This document shows, piece after piece, positions 44,247 through 54,659 of a stretch of 64,000 bases of DNA. The DNA is taken from positions 6,224,501 through 6,288,500 of the forward strand of contig NZ_CP089979.1 in assembly GCF_021389935.1 (NCBI RefSeq). Direction: 5' to 3'. The position numbers and the translations under genes were made by a program. How positions within the stretch are numbered: position 1 is the first letter of the stretch; the number at the start of each line of letters is the position of its first letter. The notes under the pieces are model-generated. The model was given only the letters and a program-made list of their open reading frames with translations, did not search any database and was not told where the DNA came from. This stretch comes from Fulvivirga ligni. GTDB taxonomy: Bacteria > Bacteroidota > Bacteroidia > Cytophagales > Cyclobacteriaceae.

Positions 44247-44434
44247 TTATGTTTTTTCCATCGTTTTGGTAACTTTCTGTTACCCTTTTCGTTAATGGAG
44301 ATGCAAAAGTAATGTATCAGATTTAAAATGCAAAACTTGGAGCAAAAAAAAACTTAAAAAATTTTCACCCACCTCTGAAATCTGCCTTTAATGTAATCTT
44401 AGGCTAATTATCTCGTTAAAAATTTTTGTTCCCT

Positions 44435-44442
44435 TATATTTG
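44435..44442 (+). promoter_or_regulatory. Putative -7 box (TATATTTG) before the TPR/SH3 gene
   Basis: TATATTTG matches TAnnTTTG. Transcription would begin a few bases downstream, at or after the GTG at 44448. That favours the ATG at 44466 as the true start of the following gene. No clear -33 TTG is visible. Confidence 0.45.
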
Positions 44443-44465
44443 CTGCCGTGAAGAACAACAGAAGT

Positions 44466-45194
44466 ATGCGCATAATATTAGTCATTGTATTCTCATTTAT
44501 AGGTTCACATTTATTAATAGCCCAAAGTCAGGTAGAACAAGCACTTGTAGATGCCGACTCTTTGTTTCAGGCGCAGAAGTTCACTGAGTCTTTTAAGCTA
44601 TATGATCATCTACTTCATACTGAAAAGAAGAGTAGCCCATCTATGCTTCTGAGAATGGCTTATATAAAAGAAGGCTTAGGAGATTATAGCCTGGCTTTAT
44701 ATTATCTTAACCTATATTACTTACAGACATCCGATAAGAGTGCTTTGAGAAAAATGGAAGAACTGGCTGAAAAGAAAAACCTTGAAGGCTACACTTTCAA
44801 TGACTTTGAATTTATTAAATCAGTTTTCTTTAAGTATTTCGATTACATAGTCTATTCATTGATGGCTATTTCTCTCCTGCTAATGGCAGTGATTTATCGC
44901 TATAAAATAAAGATGGAATTTAGGCCTGTAGTACCAGCCATTTTAAATGTATTGGTTTTAGCTCTTTTATTTTACACGTTAAACTATGGCAGAGAATACC
45001 ATAAGGCCATTATCATAAAATCTAACACCTACATTATGGATGGACCATCGGCAGGCGCTGAGGTAGTAGATATTGTTACCAAAGGACACAGATTACCGAC
45101 CTACAAAAAGACTGATGTATGGACAGAAACAGAATGGAACGGTAAAAAGGCTTTTATAAAAACAGATAAGATAAAGGATATCAGCCTTTTGTAA
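44466..45194 (+). CDS. TPR/SH3-domain inner-membrane protein (BatE-like)
   Basis: I start it at ATG 44466 because the -7 box at 44435-44442 would leave almost no leader for the GTG at 44448. The 242-residue protein has a signal peptide (MRIILVIVFSFIGSHLLIAQ) and TPR-like helices (QVEQALVDADSLFQAQKFTE, LRMAYIKEGLGDYSLALYYL). Two membrane helices follow (~122-140, ~151-170). The C-terminal SH3-like domain has YIMDGPSAGAEVVDIVTKGH and VWTETEWNGKKAFIKTDKI. This layout resembles the BatE-type proteins of Bacteroidota, although no other bat genes are adjacent. A role at the cell envelope is likely; the ligand is unknown. Confidence 0.65.
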   Translation: MRIILVIVFSFIGSHLLIAQSQVEQALVDADSLFQAQKFTESFKLYDHLLHTEKKSSPSMLLRMAYIKEGLGDYSLALYYLNLYYLQTSDKSALRKMEELAEKKNLEGYTFNDFEFIKSVFFKYFDYIVYSLMAISLLLMAVIYRYKIKMEFRPVVPAILNVLVLALLFYTLNYGREYHKAIIIKSNTYIMDGPSAGAEVVDIVTKGHRLPTYKKTDVWTETEWNGKKAFIKTDKIKDISLL

Positions 45195-45202
45195 GCGTTT
45201 AA

Positions 45203-47860
45203 TCAACGAAGCAAGGTGATGGCTCCACGGAATCGCATCTGTGAGTATTGGATATAGTAGAAGTAAACACCTCCCGGAGATCCTTTGCCATCCCATTTAA
45301 ACTCTCTGTCGTTACTTTCAAAAACTACATTTCCCCAGCGGTTTACTATCACTATTTTGTCAAACACACCGGCACAATTATCTAACGGTAAGATATTCTC
45401 CAACTCTTCCGAACCTTCTACGTGCCGGTACATTCCAAAATAATCATTTTTATCATCTCCATTATCCGGTGTGAATACGTTTGGTGGTAAAAACTGATCT
45501 TCCTTATTATCAATATCGTCGATAGTGACATAGAGATCGAGTGTATCTTTTTTAGGGTAGTAACAATGATCGTCAGACAGCACAAACTGCAATAGGTACT
45601 CCTGACTACTCTCTCCTTTCAAGTCAGAACATTGAGGAATCCAGCTAAAAACAGAGCTTACGGTTGATTGCCCTTGCGCATTTTCAAACTGATAACTCAA
45701 CTCTTCATCGCGATCTATTAATTCTAAAGACAGATAATCACCTTCAAAATCAGAACCTGTAAGGTTCACAGCCATTTTTTCACCCATCATCATATGCACT
45801 CTGTTATTATTTATTGAAGTACCCTGAATGCCACGCATAGTGAATAAAAATTCAGAATTTGCCGGTGGGCTTAATATAAAATCTACAGTAAGCGTATCTC
45901 TATTGGTAATTTCACACTTATCATCATCTTCAATAAAAAAATAAGCTCTTAAAGAATCTTGCTCCTCCAGATTAAATAACTTACAATCCAGATACCAGTT
46001 AAGCTGAGTGTTAAGCACAGTTCCCTGACCGCTCGTTCCGGTGTAGAAAATATTGTATCTGGGGAAATCAAAATTAGCCCCTTGACCATTTAAAACTATC
46101 CTATCACCATCCAAATCTCTACCTTTTACATCAAAGCTGATTGATTCATTCAAAGGTGTTTCAATTCGAACATATTCATTCGAGCTACCCAGATTGTTAC
46201 TAAAAACTTCAGGATTAGTATTTGGTGGGAGATTAATCTTCAGATACAAAGTCATGATAACCGGCTCGTCATAATCGCAATCATCCTCATCCTCCAGACT
46301 CACTAGAATTTCAAATTCCGTTTTACCATCAAAACTTATCTGCTGGCAGTCATAATTCCATTCCAGCCAACTCTGGACTTCGCCTGCTGTATTTCGCTTG
46401 TCGATCACCGACATGCCGTATTCTGACAGGTCAAAATCTTTGCCTGTTATGGTAAATTCCATGAAATCATTGTTAGCATCACTTCCCAGCAGGTCTACTA
46501 TTTTTAGGCCTCCCGCGGCTTCCTGAACCTCAATATATCTAAAATTGGAGCCAGAATAAGCTCCCACAGCATCCTCTCTATGCTCTAATTCAGGTAAATC
46601 ATTATCTGGCGGGGTGATGAGCACCGTCATGCGCACTGTATCCTGCAACGGCTGAGGACAAGTATGATCCAGACCGATGAAATCAACCTGAAACGGCAAA
46701 TCTTTTTCCGGAGGGCAATCAGTAAAGCAAACTCTGGCATAAAGACTGTCACGACTTGCCGATGTACCCAGAATATCTATGGAAAAATTCTCATCATCAT
46801 ACCCAACAGGATCGATATTGAGATTAACTGCACCGCCTTTTTCATCCTTCACATAAAACTCAACACACTTATCATCATCTGCCAGAAACTTAAGTACATC
46901 ACCTTCCTGATATGTAGAACCGTCGGCCAATTTAATGCCCAGATCAGGTGGATCTCCAGGGTCAGGGCAGTCCACTACCACCATTTGAAAATCCCGGCGT
47001 ACTTCTCCTATCTTTTCACCATCACGAAATTCTTCGCACTTAACAGCAAAAACAAAGAGACCTGTTTCTGTAGGTGTAACTTTTAAAAGCCCTTTTCTAC
47101 TGATATATAAGTCGGGCTCTCCGTGCATGATATTATCAAGATTATAAGAGGTTATCCAATTAATTCTTGGGTAAGGTGCCCTTGATGGCGGTTGAGGATG
47201 TGGCTCAGCCGAAGGCGTGTTCAATGGTTCCACCAAACTATATACTAAAGAATCTCCATCTATATCCGTACCTGTAAAGTCAGCATAAAAGCTTCTCCCC
47301 ACACAAGCATAATCACTTAAAGGAGGAAAAAGCTGAGGTGAGGAATTGATAAATCTCTCTCCATTTCTAATTAAAGGGGGTATTTCAAGATAAAAAGTCT
47401 GCCCTGCACCAACACCGCCAGTATCAGGGTCTTCTGAAATAATATTTCTGATTGTATAATTTCTACAGCACCTCTGCCAGGCAATATAATACCCTCCAGG
47501 ATCAGCAAAATCTTCAGGATTCATACTTATAACATCCGAAAACACCATTCTGGTAGTATTCACCACATTATCATTCTGACAGTCAGGTAAACTATAAATC
47601 ACCTTGGTCTCGCTTCTAAACGGCAATGTAACCTGCCTCATGGGCGTATTGTCAGACTTTCTATATATCCATGCTATGGGTGTAGGCTCATATTTGGCTC
47701 CTGGATTTCCGTTGATCTCATCGAAATAGATAATGAGGTTTAACCGATAGGAATTTCCAGATAGATAGACTAATTCAAATTCTCCCCCTACGATATGCGA
47801 AGCAAATGAACTAACTTTGCAGGCCAGTATGAAAATGAGTAGAAGAAGACTTTTTTTCAT
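45203..47860 (-). CDS. Large secreted protein with gliding-motility-type (type B) T9SS sorting domain
   Basis: This 885-residue protein has a signal peptide (MKKSLLLLIFILACKVSSF, cleaved near FAS). A long series of beta domains follows with calcium-type acidic loops such as FTGTDIDGDSLVYSLVEP and VKGRDLDGDRIVLNGQG. The C-terminal ~90 residues (LPPNVFTPDNGDDKNDYFGM, VIVNRWGNVVFESND, GGVYFYYIQYS) match the gliding-motility-associated type B sorting domain of the type IX system. It is therefore secreted and probably attached to or released at the surface. No enzymatic domain is recognisable. It ends nine bases from the convergent TPR/SH3 gene with no clear terminator between. Confidence 0.85.
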   Translation of the reverse strand: MKKSLLLLIFILACKVSSFASHIVGGEFELVYLSGNSYRLNLIIYFDEINGNPGAKYEPTPIAWIYRKSDNTPMRQVTLPFRSETKVIYSLPDCQNDNVVNTTRMVFSDVISMNPEDFADPGGYYIAWQRCCRNYTIRNIISEDPDTGGVGAGQTFYLEIPPLIRNGERFINSSPQLFPPLSDYACVGRSFYADFTGTDIDGDSLVYSLVEPLNTPSAEPHPQPPSRAPYPRINWITSYNLDNIMHGEPDLYISRKGLLKVTPTETGLFVFAVKCEEFRDGEKIGEVRRDFQMVVVDCPDPGDPPDLGIKLADGSTYQEGDVLKFLADDDKCVEFYVKDEKGGAVNLNIDPVGYDDENFSIDILGTSASRDSLYARVCFTDCPPEKDLPFQVDFIGLDHTCPQPLQDTVRMTVLITPPDNDLPELEHREDAVGAYSGSNFRYIEVQEAAGGLKIVDLLGSDANNDFMEFTITGKDFDLSEYGMSVIDKRNTAGEVQSWLEWNYDCQQISFDGKTEFEILVSLEDEDDCDYDEPVIMTLYLKINLPPNTNPEVFSNNLGSSNEYVRIETPLNESISFDVKGRDLDGDRIVLNGQGANFDFPRYNIFYTGTSGQGTVLNTQLNWYLDCKLFNLEEQDSLRAYFFIEDDDKCEITNRDTLTVDFILSPPANSEFLFTMRGIQGTSINNNRVHMMMGEKMAVNLTGSDFEGDYLSLELIDRDEELSYQFENAQGQSTVSSVFSWIPQCSDLKGESSQEYLLQFVLSDDHCYYPKKDTLDLYVTIDDIDNKEDQFLPPNVFTPDNGDDKNDYFGMYRHVEGSEELENILPLDNCAGVFDKIVIVNRWGNVVFESNDREFKWDGKGSPGGVYFYYIQYSQMRFRGAITLLR

Positions 47861-47947
47861 GAGAACGAAAAATTAAACTTTGCTCTTAAAAGAGTGAAGA
47901 ATATTAGCATACAAGATAATCAAGTGAGTTCAGGAATATAAGCATTC

Positions 47948-49369
47948 ATGAAATTAAAAAATAAAATTTTAAAAGACCTAACCATAGAAGGTATCGCAGC
48001 TGAAGGAAAATGCATAACCCGCTATGAAGGCCAAGTAATATTTGTTACCGATGTAGCTCCTGGCGATGTTGCCGACATCAAGGTGATCAGAAAGAAGAAA
48101 ACCTTCCTGGAGGCTATTCCAGTGAAGATCCATCAATATTCTGACCTAAGGAAAGATCCTTTTTGCGAGCATTTTGGCACCTGTGGTGGTTGTAAGTGGC
48201 AGCATATCAATTACGAAACTCAGCTAGATTACAAGCATCAGCAAGTGATTGATAGCCTGGAAAGAATTGCCAAGGTTCCTATGCCAGAGCCAAAGAGAAT
48301 ATTAGGATCTGAGGAAACGCGCTATTATCGAAATAAGCTGGAGTTCACTTTTTCCAACAAAAGGTGGCTTACCAGAGAAGAAATAGATCAGGAAGATGAC
48401 CTTGATAGAGATGCTTTAGGTTTTCACATTCCGAAGAGATTCGATAAAATTCTGGATATCAACCATTGTTACTTGCAGCCAGATCCTTCTAACAATATAC
48501 GCCTGACTGTAAGACAAATAGCTAAAGAAAATAACATTCCGTTTTTTGACCTAATCACACAAGAAGGTTATTTAAGAAATCTAATCATCAGAAATACCAT
48601 AACTGGTGAAGTAATGGTGATTTTACAAGTAGCCGGAGATAATGAGCAATACCTTACTACCATACTTGACGGGCTGAAAGACAAGTTTCCACAGATCACT
48701 TCATTAAACTATGTGATCAACACCAAGAGAAACGAAACTTTTAATGACCTGGAGGTGGTAAATTATAACGGCAAGGCATACATCACTGAAGAAATGCGAC
48801 TTCCTGACAATGCTGATAAATCTGTAAGTTTTCAAATTGGGCCTAAATCCTTTTTCCAAACCAACGCCAAGCAAGCAGAAGTTTTATATAAAAAAGCCTG
48901 GGAAATGGCTCAACTCACTGGCAACGAACTGGTTTACGATCTTTACACAGGTACTGGAACCATCGCCAACTACGTAGCTGGTAATGCCAAAGAAGTGATA
49001 GGTATTGAATATGTAGAGGCTGCCATAGAAGATGCAAAGGTGAACTCTGAGATCAATGGCATTACTAATACTAAGTTCTTTGCAGGTGACATGAAAGACC
49101 TGCTCACGGATGACTTTGTGAATGAACACGGAAGACCTGATGTAATCATTACTGATCCGCCAAGAGCGGGAATGCACCAGGATGTTTGTGAGGTAATTTT
49201 GAACACCAGACCACAAAGGATCGTATATGTAAGCTGTAACCCTGCTACACAAGCCCGAGATATTGCCATTTTGGATAAGTATTATAAGATCACTGATGTG
49301 CAGCCAGTTGATATGTTTCCACATACTCATCATGTGGAGAATATTGTGGCTTTGGAGCTAAAAGATTAA
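47948..49369 (+). CDS. rlmD: 23S rRNA (uracil-5-)-methyltransferase RlmD
   Basis: The 473-residue protein belongs to the TrmA/RlmC/RlmD family. The N-terminal TRAM domain (EGKCITRYEGQVIFVTDVAP) is followed by the iron-sulfur cysteine cluster CEHFGTCGGCKWQH. The SAM-binding core has ELVYDLYTGTGTIANYVAG, and the catalytic cysteine sits in IVYVSCNPATQARD. It uses SAM to make 5-methyluridine in 23S rRNA, and by family the target is the U1939 site. The [4Fe-4S] motif distinguishes it from TrmA. It is divergent from the T9SS cargo gene and is followed four bases later by a DUF2752 gene. Confidence 0.9.
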   Translation: MKLKNKILKDLTIEGIAAEGKCITRYEGQVIFVTDVAPGDVADIKVIRKKKTFLEAIPVKIHQYSDLRKDPFCEHFGTCGGCKWQHINYETQLDYKHQQVIDSLERIAKVPMPEPKRILGSEETRYYRNKLEFTFSNKRWLTREEIDQEDDLDRDALGFHIPKRFDKILDINHCYLQPDPSNNIRLTVRQIAKENNIPFFDLITQEGYLRNLIIRNTITGEVMVILQVAGDNEQYLTTILDGLKDKFPQITSLNYVINTKRNETFNDLEVVNYNGKAYITEEMRLPDNADKSVSFQIGPKSFFQTNAKQAEVLYKKAWEMAQLTGNELVYDLYTGTGTIANYVAGNAKEVIGIEYVEAAIEDAKVNSEINGITNTKFFAGDMKDLLTDDFVNEHGRPDVIITDPPRAGMHQDVCEVILNTRPQRIVYVSCNPATQARDIAILDKYYKITDVQPVDMFPHTHHVENIVALELKD

Positions 49370-49372
49370 CCC

Positions 49373-49699
49373 TTGAAACAAAAAGTTAAAAATATACCGT
49401 GGGAGGCAATTATCTGGATAGTTGCCCTCATTGGTTTGGCTTTTATTTCACCACATCAGGAGCATTTTTCCATCTGTCCCATTAAGAATCTGGGATACTC
49501 TTTCTGTCCTGGTTGCGGGCTGGGAACATCAGTATCTCTGGCTTTTCATGGACACTTCAAAGAATCATTAGCAACTCATCCTTTAGGAATTTTTGCAATT
49601 TTAGTATTATCTTTCAGGATTATAAAGCTTTTTAAAACTCAATATTTAACAACAAACAACACTAATAATTATGGCGAACGCAATGGAAATACTGCCTGA
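49373..49699 (+). CDS. DUF2752 small membrane protein
   Basis: The 108-residue protein has two membrane helices (residues ~10-25 and ~70-87) around the DUF2752 signature FSICPIKNLGYSFCPGCGLG. Its three cysteines are suited to metal or redox binding; the function is not established. No ATG is available near the start, so translation probably begins at the TTG at 49373, four bases after the rlmD stop. It overlaps the downstream TM2-like gene by 29 bases in another frame. DUF2752 and TM2-like genes are often neighbours in Bacteroidota (recollection). Confidence 0.8.
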   Translation: MKQKVKNIPWEAIIWIVALIGLAFISPHQEHFSICPIKNLGYSFCPGCGLGTSVSLAFHGHFKESLATHPLGIFAILVLSFRIIKLFKTQYLTTNNTNNYGERNGNTA

Positions 49700-50018
49700 A
49701 TTAGAAGGCGAGGAAGCGGCATATGTTCAAATGATTTTATCTAATATGTCTCCTGAGCAAGCACATCAATTTGCAAATGTTTACAGAGCCAGACGCAGAA
49801 AACCTCAAGAAATTCTTCTTTTGACGGTTTTAGGTCTGTTCTTTATTGCCGGAGTACACAGATTTGTACTTAACCAAATAGGTATGGGATTACTATATTT
49901 CTTTACAGGTGGCCTTTGCTATGTTGGTACAATCATAGATCTTATTAATTATCAGACACTTACTTTTGAGTATAACCGAAAAGTGGCCGATGATATCAGA
50001 ATAACAATGGGCTTTTAA
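49671..50018 (+). CDS. TM2-domain-type small membrane protein
   Basis: This 115-residue protein has an N-terminal helical part (MANAMEILPELEGEEAAYVQ) and two C-terminal membrane helices. The second half, LGLFFIAGVHRFVLNQIGMG followed by LLYFFTGGLCYVGTIIDLI, is the TM2 motif (G-HRFY-G, GxLY..T.G...IG.IIDL). The role is unknown. It overlaps the DUF2752 gene by 29 bases, suggesting translational coupling, and is followed by a terminator. Confidence 0.8.
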   Translation: MANAMEILPELEGEEAAYVQMILSNMSPEQAHQFANVYRARRRKPQEILLLTVLGLFFIAGVHRFVLNQIGMGLLYFFTGGLCYVGTIIDLINYQTLTFEYNRKVADDIRITMGF

Positions 50019-50040
50019 GTTAAGTCTCTATAAAAAAAAT

Positions 50041-50064
50041 GGCCTCGGGAACCACCCCGAGGCC
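50041..50064. terminator. Bidirectional intrinsic terminator
   Basis: GGCCTCGGG (50041-50049) pairs with CCCGAGGCC (50056-50064), with AAAAAAAA on the left and TTTGTT on the right. It lies between the convergent TM2 gene and clpB. Confidence 0.9.
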
Positions 50065-50101
50065 TTTGTTCAACCTAAACCCAATTACCAACTTCACATT
50101 C

Positions 50102-52708
50102 TTAAACCCTGACTTCGTCGAGGTTAATGAACTCAATTGTATTGGCTTCATTAAGATTAACGCCTACAATAGCATCTTTATTGATCTTACCAGCCAATAT
50201 TTCTTTAGATAACTCATTTAGTATCTCTCTTTGTATCACTCGCTTAAGTGGTCTCGCCCCAAATTGAGGGTCAAAACCAGCCTCTGCCAGGTGATCAAGC
50301 ACTTTATCAGATACTTCAAGTTTCACACCAGATTCCTCCAGACGCTTTTTGATGATCTTAAATTGTATATCTACAATCTTTCTAATATCAGTTCTAGACA
50401 ATGGTCTGAACATGATGGTTTCATCTACCCTGTTCAGGAACTCCGGTCTAACTGACTTCTTCAGAAGCTCAAACACCTGATGTTTGGTGGTATCAATTAC
50501 TTCTTCAAGGTTATCATCATCCAGCCTTTCAAAATTATCCTGGATTATACCTGAGCCTATGTTAGTAGTCATGATAATGATCGTATTCTTAAAATTGGCC
50601 ACACGACCTTTATTATCAGTAAGTCTACCATCATCTAACACCTGCAACAGAATGTTAAACACGTCAGGGTGGGCTTTCTCAATCTCATCCAGCAATATTA
50701 CTGAGTAAGGCTTTCTCCTTACAGCCTCAGTAAGCTGGCCACCTTCATCATACCCTACATAGCCCGGAGGCGCTCCTACCAATCTACTCACTGCGTGCCT
50801 CTCTTGATACTCTGACATATCTATCCTTACCATGGCGTTTTCATCGTTGAATAAATATTCAGCTAACGCCTTGCTAAGTTCTGTTTTCCCTACACCAGTG
50901 GTGCCTAAGAATATAAACGAACCAATCGGCCTCTTTGGATCTTGCAGACCCGCTCTACTTCTTCTCACAGCATCAGAAAGTGCTTGGATAGCCTCCTCCT
51001 GGCCCGCAACACGCCTACCAAGTTCTTGCTCCAGGTGAAGCAGCTTCTCTCTTTCACTTTGCAGCATTTTAGAGACTGGGATACCTGTCCATCTGGCTAC
51101 GACCTCTGCAATATCCTCACTATCAACCTCCTCCTTCATCAAGCCATCTCCGCTCATCTCAGCCATTGCCTGCTGATTTTCCTCCAACGTCTTTTGGGCT
51201 TCTACCAACTTGCCATATCTGATCTCGGCAACAAGACCAAAATCACCTGACTTCTCAGCCTGTTCGGCTTCAAACTTCAATCGATCAATAGCTTCTTTTT
51301 GATCTCTAATACCCTGAACCACTGCCTTCTCATTTTCCCAACGGGCTTTCAAGTCGTTTCTGGTTTCAGTAAGATCGGCTATGTCCTTAGTTAAAAGGCG
51401 CTCCTTATCTTTATCCTTCTCTCTTCTAATCGCTTCACGCTCAATTTCAAGCTGCATAATCTTTCTATTCAACTCATCGAGCTCTTCAGGCAAAGAATCC
51501 ATCTCTAATCTTAGCTTCGAAGCGGCCTCATCCATTAAGTCAATAGCCTTATCTGGCAAGTGCCTATCTGAAATATACCTGCTGGAAAGCTCCACTGCGG
51601 CAATTACTGCATCGTCTTTTATGCGCACCCCGTGGTGGATCTCGTACTTATCTTTGATCCCACGCAAAATTGAAATAGCATCTTGAGCTGATGGTTCATT
51701 CACCATTACTGACTGAAACCTGCGCTCTAGTGCTTTATCTTTTTCCACATACTTTTGGTACTCCTTCAAAGTAGTGGCTCCAATAGCATGAAGTTCGCCT
51801 CTGGCCAAGGCTGGCTTCAGTAAGTTAGCAGCATCCATAGCTCCTTCACCACCTCCAGCACCTATCAAGGTATGTATCTCATCTATAAACAGTATAATCT
51901 GCCCGTTAGAGTCAGTCACTTCCTTAATTACGGCTTTTAAACGCTCTTCAAACTCACCTTTATATTTAGCTCCTGCCACCAGCAGCCCCATATCCAGCGA
52001 GATCAATATTTTATCTTTAAGGTTTTCCGGCACGTCACCGTCTACAATTCTCTGGGCCATGCCTTCTACTATGGCTGTTTTACCCACACCCGGCTCACCT
52101 AATAGAATAGGGTTATTTTTGGTCCTTCTGGAAAGGATTTGCAACACCCTTCTAATCTCTTCATCTCTACCAATAACCGGATCTATTTTACCGGCCTTAG
52201 CCTGCTCTATCAGATTTATAGAATACCTTTCTAATGATCTGTATTTTGATTCTGCATTTGGATCTTTCACTGAATCTCCTCCTCTTAATTCTTTAATACC
52301 TGCTACCAAAGATTTATGCTCAAAGCCCACATCTTTTAATAAAGTAGCCACTTTATCCTTACCCGCAAGCAACCCTAAAAGCACATGCTCTACAGCAATG
52401 TATTCATCTTTAAATTCTTTCAGCTCTTTTTCTGCCTTTTGTAATGCCGTGGCTGAATCATTAGATAAATAAGGTTGCTGACCGCTTACTTTTGGGTAGC
52501 CATTTATAATTTCATCCAACTTATTATCAAGGTGCAGTTGGTTGACATTTAACTTCTTTATCAAAAAAGAAATAACGTTTTCATCCGTCATAAGAATAGC
52601 CTTCATGAGGTGACCAGGCTCTATGGCCTGCTGGCCACCACCAGTGGCTATCTCTGCTGCTTTTTGCAGTACTTCTTGAGATTTTATGGTGTATTTATCA
52701 AAATTCAT
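50102..52708 (-). CDS. clpB: ATP-dependent disaggregase ClpB
   Basis: The 868-residue protein has the full ClpB order. An N-terminal double Clp repeat ([20 protein letters not shown], residues 1-150) is followed by AAA-1 with Walker A GEPGVGKT and the Walker B region [17 protein letters not shown] coiled-coil middle domain spans ~410-525 ([19 protein letters not shown]). AAA-2 has GTTGVGKT, the pore-loop segment [13 protein letters not shown] and arginine-finger-type [10 protein letters not shown]. It rescues aggregated proteins together with DnaK. The coiled-coil domain separates it from ClpA and ClpC. It is monocistronic here; I see no recognisable heat-shock operator upstream. Confidence 0.97.
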   Translation of the reverse strand: MNFDKYTIKSQEVLQKAAEIATGGGQQAIEPGHLMKAILMTDENVISFLIKKLNVNQLHLDNKLDEIINGYPKVSGQQPYLSNDSATALQKAEKELKEFKDEYIAVEHVLLGLLAGKDKVATLLKDVGFEHKSLVAGIKELRGGDSVKDPNAESKYRSLERYSINLIEQAKAGKIDPVIGRDEEIRRVLQILSRRTKNNPILLGEPGVGKTAIVEGMAQRIVDGDVPENLKDKILISLDMGLLVAGAKYKGEFEERLKAVIKEVTDSNGQIILFIDEIHTLIGAGGGEGAMDAANLLKPALARGELHAIGATTLKEYQKYVEKDKALERRFQSVMVNEPSAQDAISILRGIKDKYEIHHGVRIKDDAVIAAVELSSRYISDRHLPDKAIDLMDEAASKLRLEMDSLPEELDELNRKIMQLEIEREAIRREKDKDKERLLTKDIADLTETRNDLKARWENEKAVVQGIRDQKEAIDRLKFEAEQAEKSGDFGLVAEIRYGKLVEAQKTLEENQQAMAEMSGDGLMKEEVDSEDIAEVVARWTGIPVSKMLQSEREKLLHLEQELGRRVAGQEEAIQALSDAVRRSRAGLQDPKRPIGSFIFLGTTGVGKTELSKALAEYLFNDENAMVRIDMSEYQERHAVSRLVGAPPGYVGYDEGGQLTEAVRRKPYSVILLDEIEKAHPDVFNILLQVLDDGRLTDNKGRVANFKNTIIIMTTNIGSGIIQDNFERLDDDNLEEVIDTTKHQVFELLKKSVRPEFLNRVDETIMFRPLSRTDIRKIVDIQFKIIKKRLEESGVKLEVSDKVLDHLAEAGFDPQFGARPLKRVIQREILNELSKEILAGKINKDAIVGVNLNEANTIEFINLDEVRV

Positions 52709-52854
52709 TTCTTATAATTTAAGTCTCTTTTTCACGTTGTCGATTGTGATAATATCAAAATTATGGCCAACCTGGTTGCTGGAAAAAATCCAGAAATAAT
52801 GGCAGCATTATCAAGAAATAATATTATTTTGATGACAAAATGGCTTTAAAAACT

Positions 52855-54135
52855 ATGAAAAACCTTCTCCTAACCGGACTATTTTTCCTCTTATTAGGGA
52901 ATTACTCCTACGCCCAACTTAACCTTCCTGCTGATGAAGCATTAAGTAAGGAAGCCCAAAGTATGTACGCCCTATTTTCAGACAACTTTAAAACCAACAA
53001 CTTTAAAGCTGCCAGAAAACCACTATCCTGGATGCTCAGCAATACACCCGACATTCATGAAAGTATTTACATTAATGGTATAAAGCTTTATCAGGAGCTA
53101 GCTGAGAAAAAGCAGCCTGCTACGGTTTTTGAAGACTCTGTTCTTACCATTTATGACTTAAGAATAGATCATTATGACAATGACAAAGAACTGGTGGACA
53201 GAAAGGCTTCTGCGGCCTATAAATATTACAGAGAGCGCTCAGGAAAAGAAAAAGAGCTGTTTAATATTTTTGAAAAAACCTATGAACTAAACGGCCCCGA
53301 AGTAGGAGTAAATAACTTGGCCTCTTACATGGATGTAGTAAGAAGATACCACAAAATAACTCCTTTGTCAGATGATGAGGTGCTGGAGAGATATTATAGA
53401 GTAATGGATGCCATTGATGCCAAGAAGGGGGATGTCAATGAAGAAACACTTGAAAAGATAAGATCGATAGCCACGAAAATATTACTTCAGATTGTACCTG
53501 TAGACTGCGCGTTTATCAAAGAAAAGTTAGTACCAAGAATACAGAACGATCAGAATATGATGAAGAGGGTTTTTAGCCTATCGGTTTCTGAGGGCTGCAC
53601 TAAAGAACCATTCTTTTTTGAAGTAGCAAAAAAATACATTGAAGTAGATCCTAACCCACTTATTTTCAAAATCTTAGGTGATAATGAATGGACTCAAGGC
53701 AACAAAGATGAGGCATTAAAATACTATGACAAGGCGCTTGCCAACAGTGAGACTGAAGAAAAGAAAGCAGACATACTCTTTCACATAGCCGCCAGACAAA
53801 TGCAGAATGGCAATAAAGCTGCTGCCAAAAATTATGCGGAGAAAGCTCTGGCACAGTCTGCCGGTTATAGCAAAGCTTATAAACTCATAGGAGACCTTTA
53901 CTACAGCAGTTTTAATGACTGCAAGAAAGGTGAAAGTAAAGTAGCAGACAGATCTATTTACTGGGCGGCGTACGACTACTATGAGAAGGCTGGCGACTCA
54001 GAGGCTATGAAGAGTGCAGCTCAGCAATTCCCAACCATAGAAGACATTTTTAATGAAAATTTAAAAGAGGGAGGAACGTATCAGGTAGGCTGCTGGATTA
54101 ACAAGAGCACGGTTATTAGAAGAAATCCTAACTAA
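52855..54135 (+). CDS. Exported TPR-repeat protein
   Basis: I prefer ATG 52855 (MKNLLLTGLFFLLLGNYSYA), which gives a proper signal peptide; ATG 52840 adds five residues. The 426-residue protein is helical with TPR units, best seen in ALKYYDKALANSETEEKKAD, KNYAEKALAQSAGYSKAYKL and YWAAYDYYEKAGDSEAMKSA. A cysteine near the C-terminus (YQVGCWINKSTVIR) follows a segment common in related Bacteroidota proteins. It is divergent from clpB across about 130 bases. It is probably a periplasmic or outer-membrane-associated scaffold; the partner is unknown. Confidence 0.7.
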   Translation: MKNLLLTGLFFLLLGNYSYAQLNLPADEALSKEAQSMYALFSDNFKTNNFKAARKPLSWMLSNTPDIHESIYINGIKLYQELAEKKQPATVFEDSVLTIYDLRIDHYDNDKELVDRKASAAYKYYRERSGKEKELFNIFEKTYELNGPEVGVNNLASYMDVVRRYHKITPLSDDEVLERYYRVMDAIDAKKGDVNEETLEKIRSIATKILLQIVPVDCAFIKEKLVPRIQNDQNMMKRVFSLSVSEGCTKEPFFFEVAKKYIEVDPNPLIFKILGDNEWTQGNKDEALKYYDKALANSETEEKKADILFHIAARQMQNGNKAAAKNYAEKALAQSAGYSKAYKLIGDLYYSSFNDCKKGESKVADRSIYWAAYDYYEKAGDSEAMKSAAQQFPTIEDIFNENLKEGGTYQVGCWINKSTVIRRNPN

Positions 54136-54183
54136 ACATTATTATGTGACTTCTAAAATGTAGCTATTCTTTATTTTCGCGGC

Positions 54184-54615
54184 ATGTCGAGAATAAAAAT
54201 ATCATTACCTGAAGTTAGCGTTTTCCAAACTGAGATATCCATTAGAATAACTGACCTTAATTATGGCGGTCATGTAGGCAACGACAATATTCTATCACTT
54301 ATGCATGAGTGTAGAATGCGTTTTTTAGCTAACCTAGGCTACACCTCAGAGGTAAACCTGGAAGAGAAGGTTGGTATTATCATCTCAGATGTGGCTATTA
54401 GCTATAAATCAGAAGGCTTTTATGGAGATCAACTTTTGGTGAACATAAGTGTAGATGATTTCAATAAATACGGTTTTGACATGTACTACGAGCTGGTGAA
54501 CAAAGCAACAGGTAAGCAGGTAGCTATAGGTAAAACCGGCATAGTGTGCATGAATTATGAGACGAGGAAAGTGAGCACAGTTCCAGCATCGCTACTACAG
54601 AAGCTACAAAGCTGA
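54184..54615 (+). CDS. Hotdog-fold acyl-CoA thioesterase (4HBT-type)
   Basis: This 143-residue protein has the hotdog pattern ISIRITDLNYGGHVGNDNILS. The Asp/Gly/His/Asn positions resemble the 4-hydroxybenzoyl-CoA thioesterase family (D-D-GHV-N). A second strand set (IGIIISDVAISYKSEGFYGD-like) and GKTGIVCMNYETRK complete the fold. It likely hydrolyses an acyl- or aryl-CoA in the cytoplasm; the substrate is unknown. It precedes rlmN by 44 bases in the same direction. Confidence 0.8.
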   Translation: MSRIKISLPEVSVFQTEISIRITDLNYGGHVGNDNILSLMHECRMRFLANLGYTSEVNLEEKVGIIISDVAISYKSEGFYGDQLLVNISVDDFNKYGFDMYYELVNKATGKQVAIGKTGIVCMNYETRKVSTVPASLLQKLQS

Positions 54616-54643
54616 AACCATATGGCCTTATCTGATGTTTGCT

Positions 54644-54651
54644 TATCTTTG
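54644..54651 (+). promoter_or_regulatory. Putative -7 box (TATCTTTG) of rlmN
   Basis: TATCTTTG matches TAnnTTTG and ends eight bases before the ATG at 54660. It overlaps the longer frame beginning at 54639, which makes that earlier start unlikely. A -33 element is not clear. Confidence 0.5.
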
Positions 54652-54659
54652 CAATAATT

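Noticed and set aside
48884-49333. Long open frames on the minus strand within rlmD.
   Set aside because: They are antisense shadows of a strongly conserved gene and show no protein-family pattern.
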